A stretch of DNA of 64,000 nucleotides, taken from Massilia sp. Root418. Its GTDB lineage: Bacteria; Pseudomonadota; Gammaproteobacteria; Burkholderiales; Burkholderiaceae_D. Within the stretch, counting starts at the first letter, position 1. Every line of letters starts with the position of its first letter. This document shows positions 32,902-42,128 of this stretch, in pieces. Both the position numbers and the translations under genes were made by a program. The DNA lies in the NCBI RefSeq assembly GCF_001425265.1, contig NZ_LMEC01000020.1:768707-832706 (forward strand), in the 5' to 3' direction. The notes under the pieces are model-generated. The model was not told the origin of the DNA and ran no database searches. It saw only the letters and a program-made list of their open reading frames with translations.

Positions 32902-35493
32902 TCAGGCTGAGACTTGCACGGCGTCCGCCACGTCGCTGAATTCAGCGATCTTGTCGAAGTTCATGTAGCGGTAGATCTCATCCGAATTCTCCGCCAGCAC
33001 GCCGGTATGCGACAGGTACTCGGCCTTGGTCGGGATGCGGCCCAGGGCCGAGCACACCGCTGCCAGCTCGGCCGAACCGAGGTAGACGTTGGTGTCGATG
33101 CCCAAACGGTTCGGGAAGTTGCGGGTCGAGGTCGACATCACGGTGGCGCCCTTGCGGATTTGCGCCTGGTTGCCCATGCACAGCGAGCAGCCCGGCATTT
33201 CCATGCGCGCGCCGGTGCGGCCCAGGGTGCCGTAATGGCCTTCCGAAGTCAACACTTGCGCGTCCATCTTGGTCGGCGGCGCGATCCACAGGCGCACCGG
33301 GATGTCGGACTTGCCTTCCAGGACCTTGGAGGCGGCGCGGAAGTGGCCGATGTTGGTCATGCAGGAGCCCACGAACACGTCGTCGATCTTGGCGCCGGCT
33401 ACTTCGCCCAGGGTCTTCACGTCGTCCGGATCGTTCGGGCAGGCCACGATAGGCTCGTGGATGTCGGCCAGGTCGATTTCGATGACGGCCGCATATTCGG
33501 CGTCCGCGTCCGGCGACAGCAGCTCGGGCTTGGCCAGCCAGGCTTCCATGGCCTTGATGCGGCGCTCCAGGGTGCGCTTGTCCAGGTAGCCGTTGGCGAT
33601 CATCCACTTCATCAGGGTGATGTTCGAGTTCATGTACTCGATGATCGGTTCCTTATCCAGGTGCACGGTGCAGCCGGCGGCGGAGCGCTCGGCCGAGGCG
33701 TCGGACAGCTCGAACGCCTGTTCCACCTTCAGCTTCGGCAGACCTTCGATTTCCAGGATGCGGCCGGAGAAGATATTCTTCTTGCCCTTCTTGTCCACAG
33801 TCAGCAGGCCTTGCTGGATGGCGTACAGCGGAATGGCGTTGACCAGGTCGCGCAGGGTGACGCCGGGCTGCATTTCGCCCTTGAAGCGCACCAGCACGGA
33901 TTCAGGCATGTCCAGCGGCATTACGCCGGTGGCGGCGGCGAAGGCCACCAGGCCGGAACCCGCAGGGAACGAGATGCCGATAGGGAAACGGGTGTGCGAG
34001 TCGCCGCCGGTGCCCACGGTGTCCGGCAGCAGCAGGCGGTTCAGCCAGGAGTGGATCACGCCGTCGCCCGGACGCAGGGCCACGCCGCCACGGTTTTCAA
34101 TGAAGGCAGGCAGTTCGCGGTGGGTCTTGACGTCCACCACTTTCGGGTAGGCGGCGGTGTGGCAGAAGGACTGCATCACCAGGTCGGCCGAGAAGCCCAG
34201 GCAAGCCAGGTCTTTCAGCTCGTCGCGGGTCATCGGGCCGGTGGTGTCCTGGGAGCCGACGGTGGTCATCTTCGGTTCGCAGTAGGTGCCTGGGCGGATG
34301 CCCTTGCCTTCTGGCATGCCGCACGCGCGGCCCACCATCTTTTGCGCCAGCGAGTAGCCGCGGCCGGTGTCGGCAGGGTTCTGCGGCAGGCGGAACAGGG
34401 TCGACGGGGCCAGGCCCAGCGCTTCGCGCGCCTTGGACGTCAGGCCGCGGCCGATGATCAGCGGAATGCGGCCGCCGGCGCGCACTTCATCGAACAGCAC
34501 GTCGGATTTCACCTTGAACTCGGCGATCACGACACCGTTTTTCAGGGCTTTGCCATCGTAAGGACGCAGTTCGACCACGTCGCCCATTTCCATCTGCGAC
34601 ACGTCCAGTTCGATCGGCAGTGCGCCGGCGTCTTCCATGGTGTTGTAGAAGATCGGGGCGATCTTGGCGCCCAGGCATACGCCGCCGAAACGCTTGTTCG
34701 GGATGAAAGGAATGTCTTCGCCGGTGAACCACAGCACCGAATTGGTGGCGGACTTGCGGGAAGAGCCGGTGCCGACCACGTCGCCCACGTAGGCCACCAG
34801 GTTGCCCTTGGCTTTCAGCGCTTCGATCTGCTTCAGCGGGCCGATCTTGCCTGGCTCGTCGGGGTTGATGCCGGGACGGGCGTTCTTCAGCATGGCCAGC
34901 GCGTGCAGCGGAATGTCGGGACGGGTGGTGGCGTCCGGCGCGGGCGACAGGTCGTCGGTGTTGGTTTCGCCGGAAACCTTGAACACGGTCAGGGTCAGGC
35001 TTTGCGGCACTTCGGGACGCGAGGTGAACCACTCGGCGTCGGCCCAGGACTGGATCACTTCCTTGGCGCGCGCGCTGCCCTTGTCGGCCAGCTCTTTCAC
35101 GTCGTGGAAGTAGTCGAACATCAGCAGGGTCTTCTTCAGGCCTTCGGCGGCAACGGCGCCAACTACCGCGTCGTCCAGCAGGTCGATCATCGGCTTGATG
35201 TTGAAGCCGCCCAGCATGGTGCCCAGCAGGCGGGTGGCCAGTTCGCGCGAGATCAGCGGGCTGGTTTCGGTGCCCTTGGCTACGGCTGCCAGGAAGGCGC
35301 ATTTCACCTTGGCGGCATCGTCCACGCCGGCCGGCACGCGGTAGGTGATCAAGTCGACCAGGAAGGCTTCTTCACCGGCGGGCGGGTTTTTCAGGAGCTC
35401 GACCAGTTCCGAGGTCTGGGCTGCGGACAGCGGCAGCGCAGGAATGCCGAGGGAAGCACGTTCGGCGACGTGATCGCGGTAAGAAGCTAGCAT
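32902..35493 (-). CDS. acnB: Aconitate hydratase B
   Basis: 863 residues, the normal length of bacterial AcnB. It interconverts citrate and isocitrate in the TCA cycle, and in many bacteria also serves 2-methylisocitrate. The HEAT-like N-terminal domain (about 1-160) precedes the swivel and the [4Fe-4S] domains. Cluster cysteines are in DVFVGSCMTNIGHFRAA and MPGCSLCMGNQAQI; substrate contacts are in SVGSQDTTGPMTRDE-like sequence (VGSQDTTGPMTRDEL). Cytoplasmic and single-copy in type. It has its own promoter region (35494-35775, shared with the divergent ycgR-like gene) and an intrinsic terminator, so it is a monocistron. Confidence 0.97.
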   Translation of the reverse strand: MLASYRDHVAERASLGIPALPLSAAQTSELVELLKNPPAGEEAFLVDLITYRVPAGVDDAAKVKCAFLAAVAKGTETSPLISRELATRLLGTMLGGFNIKPMIDLLDDAVVGAVAAEGLKKTLLMFDYFHDVKELADKGSARAKEVIQSWADAEWFTSRPEVPQSLTLTVFKVSGETNTDDLSPAPDATTRPDIPLHALAMLKNARPGINPDEPGKIGPLKQIEALKAKGNLVAYVGDVVGTGSSRKSATNSVLWFTGEDIPFIPNKRFGGVCLGAKIAPIFYNTMEDAGALPIELDVSQMEMGDVVELRPYDGKALKNGVVIAEFKVKSDVLFDEVRAGGRIPLIIGRGLTSKAREALGLAPSTLFRLPQNPADTGRGYSLAQKMVGRACGMPEGKGIRPGTYCEPKMTTVGSQDTTGPMTRDELKDLACLGFSADLVMQSFCHTAAYPKVVDVKTHRELPAFIENRGGVALRPGDGVIHSWLNRLLLPDTVGTGGDSHTRFPIGISFPAGSGLVAFAAATGVMPLDMPESVLVRFKGEMQPGVTLRDLVNAIPLYAIQQGLLTVDKKGKKNIFSGRILEIEGLPKLKVEQAFELSDASAERSAAGCTVHLDKEPIIEYMNSNITLMKWMIANGYLDKRTLERRIKAMEAWLAKPELLSPDADAEYAAVIEIDLADIHEPIVACPNDPDDVKTLGEVAGAKIDDVFVGSCMTNIGHFRAASKVLEGKSDIPVRLWIAPPTKMDAQVLTSEGHYGTLGRTGARMEMPGCSLCMGNQAQIRKGATVMSTSTRNFPNRLGIDTNVYLGSAELAAVCSALGRIPTKAEYLSHTGVLAENSDEIYRYMNFDKIAEFSDVADAVQVSA

Positions 35494-35559
35494 GGGAAAC
35501 TCTCTCAGTTAAGGTTCATAGCAGGGGGCGCGGGGACGCAGCCGCCCTTCAAGTACGCT

Positions 35560-35595
35560 ATTGTACCTCAACAACTCTTCTATAAGACATAAGAC
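35560..35595 (-). promoter_or_regulatory. Probable acnB promoter with overlapping operator-like repeats
   Basis: On the minus strand TACAAT (35560-35565) is a good -10 box. Upstream of it, where the -35 should be, are the interrupted palindrome TCTT-CTAT-AAGA (35576-35587 on the plus strand) and two head-to-tail ATAAGAC copies (35582 and 35589). CTTATA-type dyads of this kind have been proposed as GntR-type operators for TCA genes in betaproteobacteria; the link here is inference. Confidence 0.45.
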
Positions 35596-35775
35596 AGAAT
35601 AAAGTTATCGACTGTTGGGGATTTGCGCGCCCGGCTCCACGCGGCTTGCAGAGTTTTTGCCACAGTTTTTCAAGATAATGGGCACTTATTACCAGAAAGC
35701 AAATCCTGGCGCGGATTCGCTTGTAGACTGTGTTTGCTGAATATCTACCTTGAATAAATTTCATCTATAAAAGAT

Positions 35776-36546
35776 ATGCAACTAAACGAACCCATCGTCC
35801 GTATCCGCAAGGGACCGCCAAGGCTGCAAGACGCGGTCGAACCCATACCCTCCACCGTTCCGTCGCACGAGATGGCCGACATCGACGAGATCGGCGACGC
35901 GCTGACCATGCTGGCCGAAACCGGCGACCCGATCTCCATGTACGCCGCCGGCAGCCGGCAGGCGGTGCTGGGACGGATCCTGTCGGTCGATCCCGAGTTG
36001 CCGCACTTCGTGATGGAGCTGAACGAACGGCAAACCCTGGCGCCGGGCAGCGTGACCTTCGTGGCCTGGCTGCGCAACGCCAAGCTGCAATTCCGCCTGA
36101 CCGACAAGGCATGGCGTTCCCTGCCCGGCAAGCCGGCATTGATACCGATGACCTTTCCCGAGACCTGCGAGGTGCTGAACCGCCGCGCGACGGAGCGCGT
36201 GGAGACGCCGCTGGGCGGCAATTTCATGGCCTCTTTCGTGTTGAATGGCGCGCCGTATGAATTGCCGCTGTACGACTTTTCGGTGGGCGGGGTCGGCTTG
36301 CGCTGCGCGAAGCGGGACGCCAGGGGCCTGATCAAGGGCCGCCAGCTGGTGGACGTGCGGCTGGACCTGGGGCCGGACACGGTGATCGTCACCGACCTGG
36401 AGGTGCGGCTGACGCGCTCCTACCGCTCCTTCCTGCTGGGCGAACAGCTCCATGTGGGCTGCAAGTACATGAATATGCTGCCGGAGACGGAGCGCGCCAT
36501 CGCCAAGCTGCTGATCGAGATGAATGCGCCCCAGCGGCGGCGCTGA
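35776..36546 (+). CDS. ycgR: YcgR-type flagellar brake protein (PilZ domain)
   Basis: 256 residues. The N-terminal YcgR domain (about 40-130) leads into a PilZ domain with the c-di-GMP-binding motifs NRRATERVETP (RxxxR) and DFSVGGVGL (D/NxSxxG). On binding c-di-GMP such proteins act on the flagellar motor to slow swimming. The protein is cytoplasmic, with no signal or membrane segment. No flagellar genes are nearby, so it is an isolated copy. Ribosome site before the ATG is weak (AAAAGAT). It is divergent from acnB and followed 74 bp later by the FKBP gene. Confidence 0.87.
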   Translation: MQLNEPIVRIRKGPPRLQDAVEPIPSTVPSHEMADIDEIGDALTMLAETGDPISMYAAGSRQAVLGRILSVDPELPHFVMELNERQTLAPGSVTFVAWLRNAKLQFRLTDKAWRSLPGKPALIPMTFPETCEVLNRRATERVETPLGGNFMASFVLNGAPYELPLYDFSVGGVGLRCAKRDARGLIKGRQLVDVRLDLGPDTVIVTDLEVRLTRSYRSFLLGEQLHVGCKYMNMLPETERAIAKLLIEMNAPQRRR

Positions 36547-36620
36547 ACGGGCACGGCTGTCGCAGTGATCATAGTGTATCCTGCTGCGATTTTCCTTCGT
36601 CCACATCACGAAAGCACCAC

Positions 36621-37061
36621 ATGAAACAACTGCTCACCTCCAGCGTCCTTGCGCTGTCCCTGACCTTGACGCTGGCCGCCTGCGACCGCGCCAAGGTCCC
36701 GCCGGCGGCCGCCATGCCCGCCGTGGCCTTCCAGAAGATCGATACCGTAACCGGGACCGGCAAGGAAGCCGTGGCCGGCAGCACCGCCGTGGTCAATTAC
36801 ACCGGCTGGCTGTACCAGCCGGGCGCGCCCGAGCAGCACGGCGAGAAGTTCGATTCCTCCATCGGCCGCGCGCCGTTCGATTTCCGGCTGGGCGCCGGCC
36901 AGGTCATCAAGGGCTGGGACGAAGGCGTGCAAGGCATGAAGGTGGGCGGCAAGCGCACGCTGATCGTGCCGGCCGCCATGGGCTACGGCGACGGCGGCGC
37001 CGGTCCGATCCCGCCCAACGCCACCTTGATCTTCGACGTGGAACTGCTCGACGTACGATAA
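36621..37061 (+). CDS. FKBP-type peptidyl-prolyl cis-trans isomerase, lipoprotein
   Basis: 146 residues. The leader ends LTLTLAAC-DR, a lipobox, so the mature protein is probably lipid-anchored in the envelope. The FKBP domain (about 40-146) has VNYTGWLY, KFDSSIGRAPFDFRLG, VIKGWDEGVQGMKVGGKR and a final ATLIFDVELLDV, all typical of single-domain FKBPs. It catalyses prolyl isomerisation and may help fold exported proteins. The gene stands alone on the plus strand, convergent with the GH74 gene. Confidence 0.9.
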   Translation: MKQLLTSSVLALSLTLTLAACDRAKVPPAAAMPAVAFQKIDTVTGTGKEAVAGSTAVVNYTGWLYQPGAPEQHGEKFDSSIGRAPFDFRLGAGQVIKGWDEGVQGMKVGGKRTLIVPAAMGYGDGGAGPIPPNATLIFDVELLDVR

Positions 37062-37133
37062 GCTAAGAGAAGGAAGACGCAGGCGGACGCCCTCCAGCTG
37101 GGGCCGGCCGCCCGACGCCCGATGCCCGGCGCC

Positions 37134-39524
37134 TCAGTAGCTGAACAGCACGCCGCGCCCGCTGCCGCTGATGAACAGGCGTCCCGGCACGTTCTGGTCG
37201 GCCGCCAGGGTGGAGATGCCGCCGTACTGGTGCTTGTCATCGTTGAAGCGGCTCCAGGTGGCGCCGCCGTCGTCGGAGCGGTACACGCCCCACACGCCGC
37301 CGATCACGCCCGCTACATACACCGAAGCCGAGTATTTCGCCCCTGCAGGCGCCTTGCCCAGGGAGATGGAGGTGGCGCCGTACACCTCCGGCCACGACCA
37401 GGTCGGGTTCTTGCCCCAGATCGGCGCGGCCGCGCTCAGCTTGGTCCAGCTCACGCCCGCATCGTCCGAATGCATGATGGATTGCCCGTCCGCCACCCAG
37501 ATATCGCCTTCCGTGTTCGGATTGACCGCGATCGACGTCACGCTGAATTCGCCAACGGCCGTACCGCTGCCCGGGAATGCGCTGCGTTCGGTGAAGGTGT
37601 GGCCGCCGTCCGTGGAGACAAAGAAGCGCGGCGTCTCCGACCCTTGCGCCCACCACACGCCGCCCGAGTTGTAGGCATACACCTTGTTCGGGTTCTTGCG
37701 GTCGGCCACGACGCGGTAGCTGCGCGCCATGCCGACCGCGTTCAGCGCCGGGAGATTGGTGTAGGTCCAGGTCGCGCCGTTGTCGGTGCTGTAGGCCGGC
37801 ACCGAATTGGCTGGGGCCCAGACGATGTTGCCGGGTTTGGTGACGGCGATGTTCCCTTCATTGCCCTGGTTGGCCAGTGCGTCCGGGTGGTTGCCGGCGA
37901 ATCCCGTCCAGGTCACGCCGGAGTCGGTGGAATAGGCGCCGCCAACGTTGGGGCTGTTCCATTTGGTGGTGCCGACCGCGGCGATATAGGACGGCGCGGA
38001 CCAGGCCATGTCGGCGCTGATGCCGTTGCCGAACAGGCCGGGGCCGCGCGTGGGCTGCTTGAACAGTTCCGTCTGGACGTGCATGCCGATGTCGCCCGTG
38101 CTGCGCAGCAGGCTGTACGCGGCGCCGGGCGGCGGCGCCATCAGGGCCAGCGTGGCGGTTTCCTCGATGCCTTCGATGAGGTGGTTCCAGGTCGGCTTGG
38201 CGGCCGACGCGTTCCTGGTCTCCAATATGCCGCCGCCGTGCACGTGCAGGACGCGCTCGGGATTGTTCGGGTCGATCTCGACGTCGTCCACCCAGCCCGA
38301 CCAGCCATCCTTGTCCGGGTGCGGGGCCATGGCGGAAATCTCGCGCCAGGTGGCGCCGGCGTCGTCGGACAGTTGCACCACCGGCTGGCCTTCCCAGTTG
38401 CCCCAGGAATTGGTGACGCCCAGGGCGATGCGGGTGGTGGCGCCGGTGCCGGACACCGACAGCCCGCCGATGCCGAAGTTGACCCATTCCTCGGTGTCAT
38501 ACTTCTTCAGCAGGGTCCAGCTGGCGCCGTCGAATTTGTACAGCCTTGCCGGGCCGCCGGCGCCGGGGCCGCTGTCCTTGGTGAAGGCCACATACATCAT
38601 GCCGTCCCTGGCGCGCACCATGTGGGGGATGTGGTAGCCCGTCACGGGCGTGCTGACGCCGGCCCAGCTGGCACCGCCGTCGGTGGACTTGTACATGCTG
38701 AACGCCAGCCCGGCCACGCCGGCGTAGTCCGGCGCGACTGCGGTGTAGATGGTCTGGGTGGCGCTGCCCGTGCCTTTGGTCGAGGTATCGAAAACCACCT
38801 GCTCCACGCCGATCGCGCTGCGCATATTGTTGGCGTCGATCTGGGACTGGTCCATCTTCGCAGTCGACAGCGACTGCACCTGCTGCCAGGTCTGGCCACG
38901 GTCGCCACTCTTCCACAAGCCGGCCGTGCGCGATGCGTAGAACAGGATCGCGGGGTTGTTCGGGTCCACCATCATGCGCTCGCCGACGGCGCGCCCCTGG
39001 TTGTTACTGCCCACCGGGAACGGCAGGTCGACGTGCTGCCAGTTGTCGCCGCGGTCGGTGGAAATGTACAGGCGCCCCGGATTGTCCACCCGGTTGTACA
39101 TCCCGGTACTCAGGTAGATGCGTTTGTCGTCGTTCGGATCGAGGGCGATGCTTTCGCCGCCGTGGAAGAAGCCCTCGCTGGCGCCGAAGCCGTCGGTGAT
39201 CGGCAGCCAGGTCGAGGTGGCGGCGTCCCAGCGGTAGGCGCCGCCCATGTCGGTGCGCGCGTACAGGACGTCCGGACTGGTCGGGTGGAAGATCAGGCCG
39301 GGCACGTAACCGCCCCCGCCGTACTTCACGCTGGCCCATCGGGTTGCCTTGACGGGCAGTGCGCCGCCCATCTTGGTGGCGCCCAGCGTGACGGCCGGGC
39401 CGGCGCTCTCGCTGCCGCTGCCGCTGCCGCCGCAGCCGGCCACCAGGCTGGCCATCCCGGCCAGCAGGCCGGTCAGGACAATGACTTGCTTGGTGCTGAT
39501 ACGCGTCTTGATACGCTTGTACAT
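37134..39524 (-). CDS. GH74 xyloglucanase, lipoprotein
   Basis: 796 residues. Leader ends MASLVAGC with Cys 31 as lipid site, followed by a Gly/Ser spacer. Two seven-bladed propellers follow, as in GH74: ASVKYGGGGYVPGLIFHP and VLYARTDMGGAYRWD near the start, with Asp 92 in the position of the catalytic base. Many blade motifs such as STDRGDNWQHV and SDDAGATWREI occur later. The C-terminus ends PGRLFISGSGRGVLFSY. GH74 enzymes cut the xyloglucan backbone. A lipid anchor suggests action at the cell surface. It is 77 bp downstream of a PEP-CTERM gene on the same strand, and GGAG precedes its ATG. Confidence 0.9.
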   Translation of the reverse strand: MYKRIKTRISTKQVIVLTGLLAGMASLVAGCGGSGSGSESAGPAVTLGATKMGGALPVKATRWASVKYGGGGYVPGLIFHPTSPDVLYARTDMGGAYRWDAATSTWLPITDGFGASEGFFHGGESIALDPNDDKRIYLSTGMYNRVDNPGRLYISTDRGDNWQHVDLPFPVGSNNQGRAVGERMMVDPNNPAILFYASRTAGLWKSGDRGQTWQQVQSLSTAKMDQSQIDANNMRSAIGVEQVVFDTSTKGTGSATQTIYTAVAPDYAGVAGLAFSMYKSTDGGASWAGVSTPVTGYHIPHMVRARDGMMYVAFTKDSGPGAGGPARLYKFDGASWTLLKKYDTEEWVNFGIGGLSVSGTGATTRIALGVTNSWGNWEGQPVVQLSDDAGATWREISAMAPHPDKDGWSGWVDDVEIDPNNPERVLHVHGGGILETRNASAAKPTWNHLIEGIEETATLALMAPPPGAAYSLLRSTGDIGMHVQTELFKQPTRGPGLFGNGISADMAWSAPSYIAAVGTTKWNSPNVGGAYSTDSGVTWTGFAGNHPDALANQGNEGNIAVTKPGNIVWAPANSVPAYSTDNGATWTYTNLPALNAVGMARSYRVVADRKNPNKVYAYNSGGVWWAQGSETPRFFVSTDGGHTFTERSAFPGSGTAVGEFSVTSIAVNPNTEGDIWVADGQSIMHSDDAGVSWTKLSAAAPIWGKNPTWSWPEVYGATSISLGKAPAGAKYSASVYVAGVIGGVWGVYRSDDGGATWSRFNDDKHQYGGISTLAADQNVPGRLFISGSGRGVLFSY

Positions 39525-39601
39525 GTTTTAGTCTCCAGGGAAATGAGCGGCGATGCCAGGTCGCCGTCGTGCAAGGTGCAGCGTGCAGCCGCGTGCATCG
39601 C

Positions 39602-40195
39602 TTACCGCTGGCGGCGACGCGCCACAACGGCGGCGGCCAGGCCACCCAACAGCAAGGGCAGCGTGCCAGGCAGCGGCACGCTGCCGTTCACAGCTTCCAC
39701 GCTGATGTTGTCGATCTGGTTGAAGTAGCCCGAATCCAGGCGCAGTTCGCTGATGCCGGCCAACGCGGTATCCCAGCTGCCCGCGCCTTCCAGGAAGCCG
39801 AGCACGGTGCCGTCGGCCGACAGCGCGCTGCCGTCGGTGTAGTAGTCGAAGCCGGCCAGGTTGAACCGGCCGCCGCCGATGCGGGTCAGGGTCGCGTACG
39901 ACGCCGCACCGTTTTCCATGCCGTCGTGCCAGTTGTAGGTCTGCGGCTCGAATGTGCCGTCGCCGATATGGGCCTCGCCCGGCGCCGCGTTGGGCGCGTT
40001 CAGCGTCAGCTGGAAGCCCGCCTCCTGGTAGCTCAGGTGGTTGCCGTCGTAGTGCATATTGGCTGGCAGCGCACCGGTGTTGCCGTAGACGACAAGCTCG
40101 GCCAGGCCGTCGAAGGTGAGGACGGCCGCGCCGGCGCTGCCGGCCACCAGGTTTGCCACGAGGCCCGTGAGGGCAATGAGTCGCATCTTCTTCAT
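39602..40195 (-). CDS. PEP-CTERM sorting-domain protein (VPLPGTLP variant)
   Basis: 197 residues. Signal peptide about 1-23. The central domain (about 24-165) has no known assignment; it has no cysteine and reads AAVLTFDGLAELVVYGN early on. The end is VPLPGTLPLLLGG, a short hydrophobic helix and ARRRQR, a PEP-CTERM variant. It is exported and probably processed by exosortase. It heads a unit with the GH74 gene, paralleling the GH43 plus PEP-CTERM pair at 23048-25989. The two PEP-CTERM proteins both begin their mature part with (V)(I/L)xFDxL, hinting at a common fold. Confidence 0.83.
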   Translation of the reverse strand: MKKMRLIALTGLVANLVAGSAGAAVLTFDGLAELVVYGNTGALPANMHYDGNHLSYQEAGFQLTLNAPNAAPGEAHIGDGTFEPQTYNWHDGMENGAASYATLTRIGGGRFNLAGFDYYTDGSALSADGTVLGFLEGAGSWDTALAGISELRLDSGYFNQIDNISVEAVNGSVPLPGTLPLLLGGLAAAVVARRRQR

Positions 40196-40272
40196 ACGTG
40201 TAGCTCCAGGTTTGTGAGGGTCGTGCTGTGCCGGCCTGGCGGACAGTCCGGAGAGGCTCGAATGAGTCTAGC

Positions 40273-40355
40273 GTTGCAAAATTTCAGCGGCAATTGCGAA
40301 ATCGCTCAACCCGCCGAACGAAATTCCAGAGCGGGAAAGATTGCAAGATCGTGAA
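40273..40355. promoter_or_regulatory. Operator-like elements between the PEP-CTERM/GH74 and GH13 genes
   Basis: GCAATTGC at 40290-40297 is followed by GAAATCGCTCAACC. Related half-sites flank it: GTTGCAAAATTTCA at 40273 and GATTGCAAGATCG at about 40339. Three phased relatives of the same motif in a divergent promoter make an operator cluster plausible. Confidence 0.5.
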
Positions 40356-40408
40356 TTCTCGTATAGCGTAGTGGCAAATAGTAGTAGAACTACATCGGAT
40401 AACTCACC

Positions 40409-42052
40409 ATGGACTTGCAGTTCCCCCCTGACACCGACCTGCTGCCGCACGCCGCTGCAAGCGGCGTGCGCTTCGTTTTCGATGCCGCGCCGGACACCCG
40501 CAGCGTGGCGCTGGCGGGCACCTTCAACAGCTGGGCGGGCGATGCCTGCATGCTGGAACGCGTGTCGCCCACGCGCTGGCAGGCCACGCTGCCGATACCG
40601 GCCGGGCGGCACCTGTACAAGCTGGTCGTCAATGGTACGGACTGGATCGCCGATCCGGCCAATCCCTGGATTTCGGAAGACGGCCAGCACAACTCCTGCC
40701 TGACCGTGGATGAATCGGGCGCGGTGCTGATGCGCCAGCCTGGCCTGGGCGCCGGCGCGCCCGGCCCGCTGCACGCGCGCCCTGCGCTGGCCAGCCCGGA
40801 ATGGCTGCGCGACGGCGTGATCTACCAGCTCTCCGTGCCGGCCTTCGGCGGCAGTTTCGACGGCGTGCGCGCCAGGCTGCCCTATCTGGACGAGCTCGGC
40901 GCCAATGTGCTGTGGCTGATGCCCTTCCACCCGATCGGCATAGAAGGCCGCCGGGGTGCGTTGGGCGACCCGTACGCGGTGCGCGACTTCGATACCATCG
41001 ATCCCGCCCTGGGGAACGCCGCCGCCCTGCGCGCGCTGGTGGACGCAGCGCACGCGCGGGGCATGCGCGTGATCATGGACTGGACGCTCAACCGCAGCAG
41101 CGTGGACCATCCATTCACCCGCACGCATCCGCGCTGGTACACGCAGCGCGCCGACGGCAGCATCTACTACGCCGTGCCCAACCGCGAGTATTTTGCCGGG
41201 TTCGACTTCACCGCCCGCGCCCTGCGCTCCTGCCTGATCGACAGCATGCGCCGCTGGATCGCGGACTTCGGCTTCGATGGCCTGCGCTTCGACGATTCCG
41301 ACATTACGCCTTGCGATTTCCTCGACGAGATCCGCGCGGCGCTGGCGGCCCAGCGTCCCGACATCGCCCTGATCTCCCAGTCGTACGATGAATTCCACCA
41401 CCTGGCCGCCTGCGACCTGACCTACGAGGGCGGCACGCGCGAAATGCTGCGCCGCTGCGCCCATGGCGAGGCGGACGGCGCCGCGTTCGCCCGCTATTGG
41501 AACGAGTCCACCTACAGCTTTCCACGCGGCGCCTTGCGCATGCGCTGGCTGGAAGACAAGGAACAGGGCCGCGCGTCCGCCTTCCTGGGCCGCGCCGCCC
41601 ATCGCCCGGCGGCCGCCGCGCTGTTTGCCATGGACGGCGTGCCCCACATCCTGATGGGGCAGGAATTCGACGAGCCAAGCTGGACCGGCTGGCAGGTGCT
41701 GTTCGACCCGTACCAGCTGGACTGGAAAGCATACGATGGCGATCTGTTTGCCCATTACCAGACCCTGATCGGCCTGCGCCGCCGCCACGCCGCGCTGCGC
41801 AGCGGCGCCACGGCGTTTCTGGAAGGCTTGCCGCCGGGTGCCATCGGCTTCACGCGCAGCGGCAGCAGCAGCGGCGAGCGCATCGTGGTGCTGGCCAACC
41901 TGTCCCCGTCAACGCTGGCGTTCGGCGCGGCGCTGGCGCACGCCCAGCCGCTATACGCGTCGGGCTGGCAGGGACAAGACGCGACGCTGGCGCCGCATGG
42001 CTGGATGATAGGAATCCTGGCCCGCCCTGACAGCAGCCGCCAGATCAGTTAG
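40409..42052 (+). CDS. GH13-like (alpha-amylase superfamily) protein with altered catalytic residues
   Basis: 547 residues, no signal peptide. An N-terminal CBM48/AMPK-type domain (about 17-100; VALAGTFNSWAGD, then GRHLYKLVVNG) precedes the GH13 barrel (DGVIYQLSVPAFGGSF, LGANVLWLMPFHPI). The four GH13 regions can be placed. Region II keeps Arg 293 and nucleophile Asp 295 (GLRFDDSD). Region I has DWTLNRS, with Arg 229 where His is normal. Region III has LISQSYDEF, Gln 324 at the acid/base Glu. Region IV has LEDKEQGR, with Lys 384 and Glu 385 in place of His-Asp. The protein may be inactive, have an unusual mechanism, or bind alpha-glucan. It is divergent from the PEP-CTERM/GH74 pair. Confidence 0.82.
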   Translation: MDLQFPPDTDLLPHAAASGVRFVFDAAPDTRSVALAGTFNSWAGDACMLERVSPTRWQATLPIPAGRHLYKLVVNGTDWIADPANPWISEDGQHNSCLTVDESGAVLMRQPGLGAGAPGPLHARPALASPEWLRDGVIYQLSVPAFGGSFDGVRARLPYLDELGANVLWLMPFHPIGIEGRRGALGDPYAVRDFDTIDPALGNAAALRALVDAAHARGMRVIMDWTLNRSSVDHPFTRTHPRWYTQRADGSIYYAVPNREYFAGFDFTARALRSCLIDSMRRWIADFGFDGLRFDDSDITPCDFLDEIRAALAAQRPDIALISQSYDEFHHLAACDLTYEGGTREMLRRCAHGEADGAAFARYWNESTYSFPRGALRMRWLEDKEQGRASAFLGRAAHRPAAAALFAMDGVPHILMGQEFDEPSWTGWQVLFDPYQLDWKAYDGDLFAHYQTLIGLRRRHAALRSGATAFLEGLPPGAIGFTRSGSSSGERIVVLANLSPSTLAFGAALAHAQPLYASGWQGQDATLAPHGWMIGILARPDSSRQIS

Positions 42053-42128
42053 AGTTCTGCTTGATGTGCCAGCCAGCGAGCGCGGCCCAGAGACACCTTC
42101 CTGTTTCGCACTGCGGGATGATCGGCAT

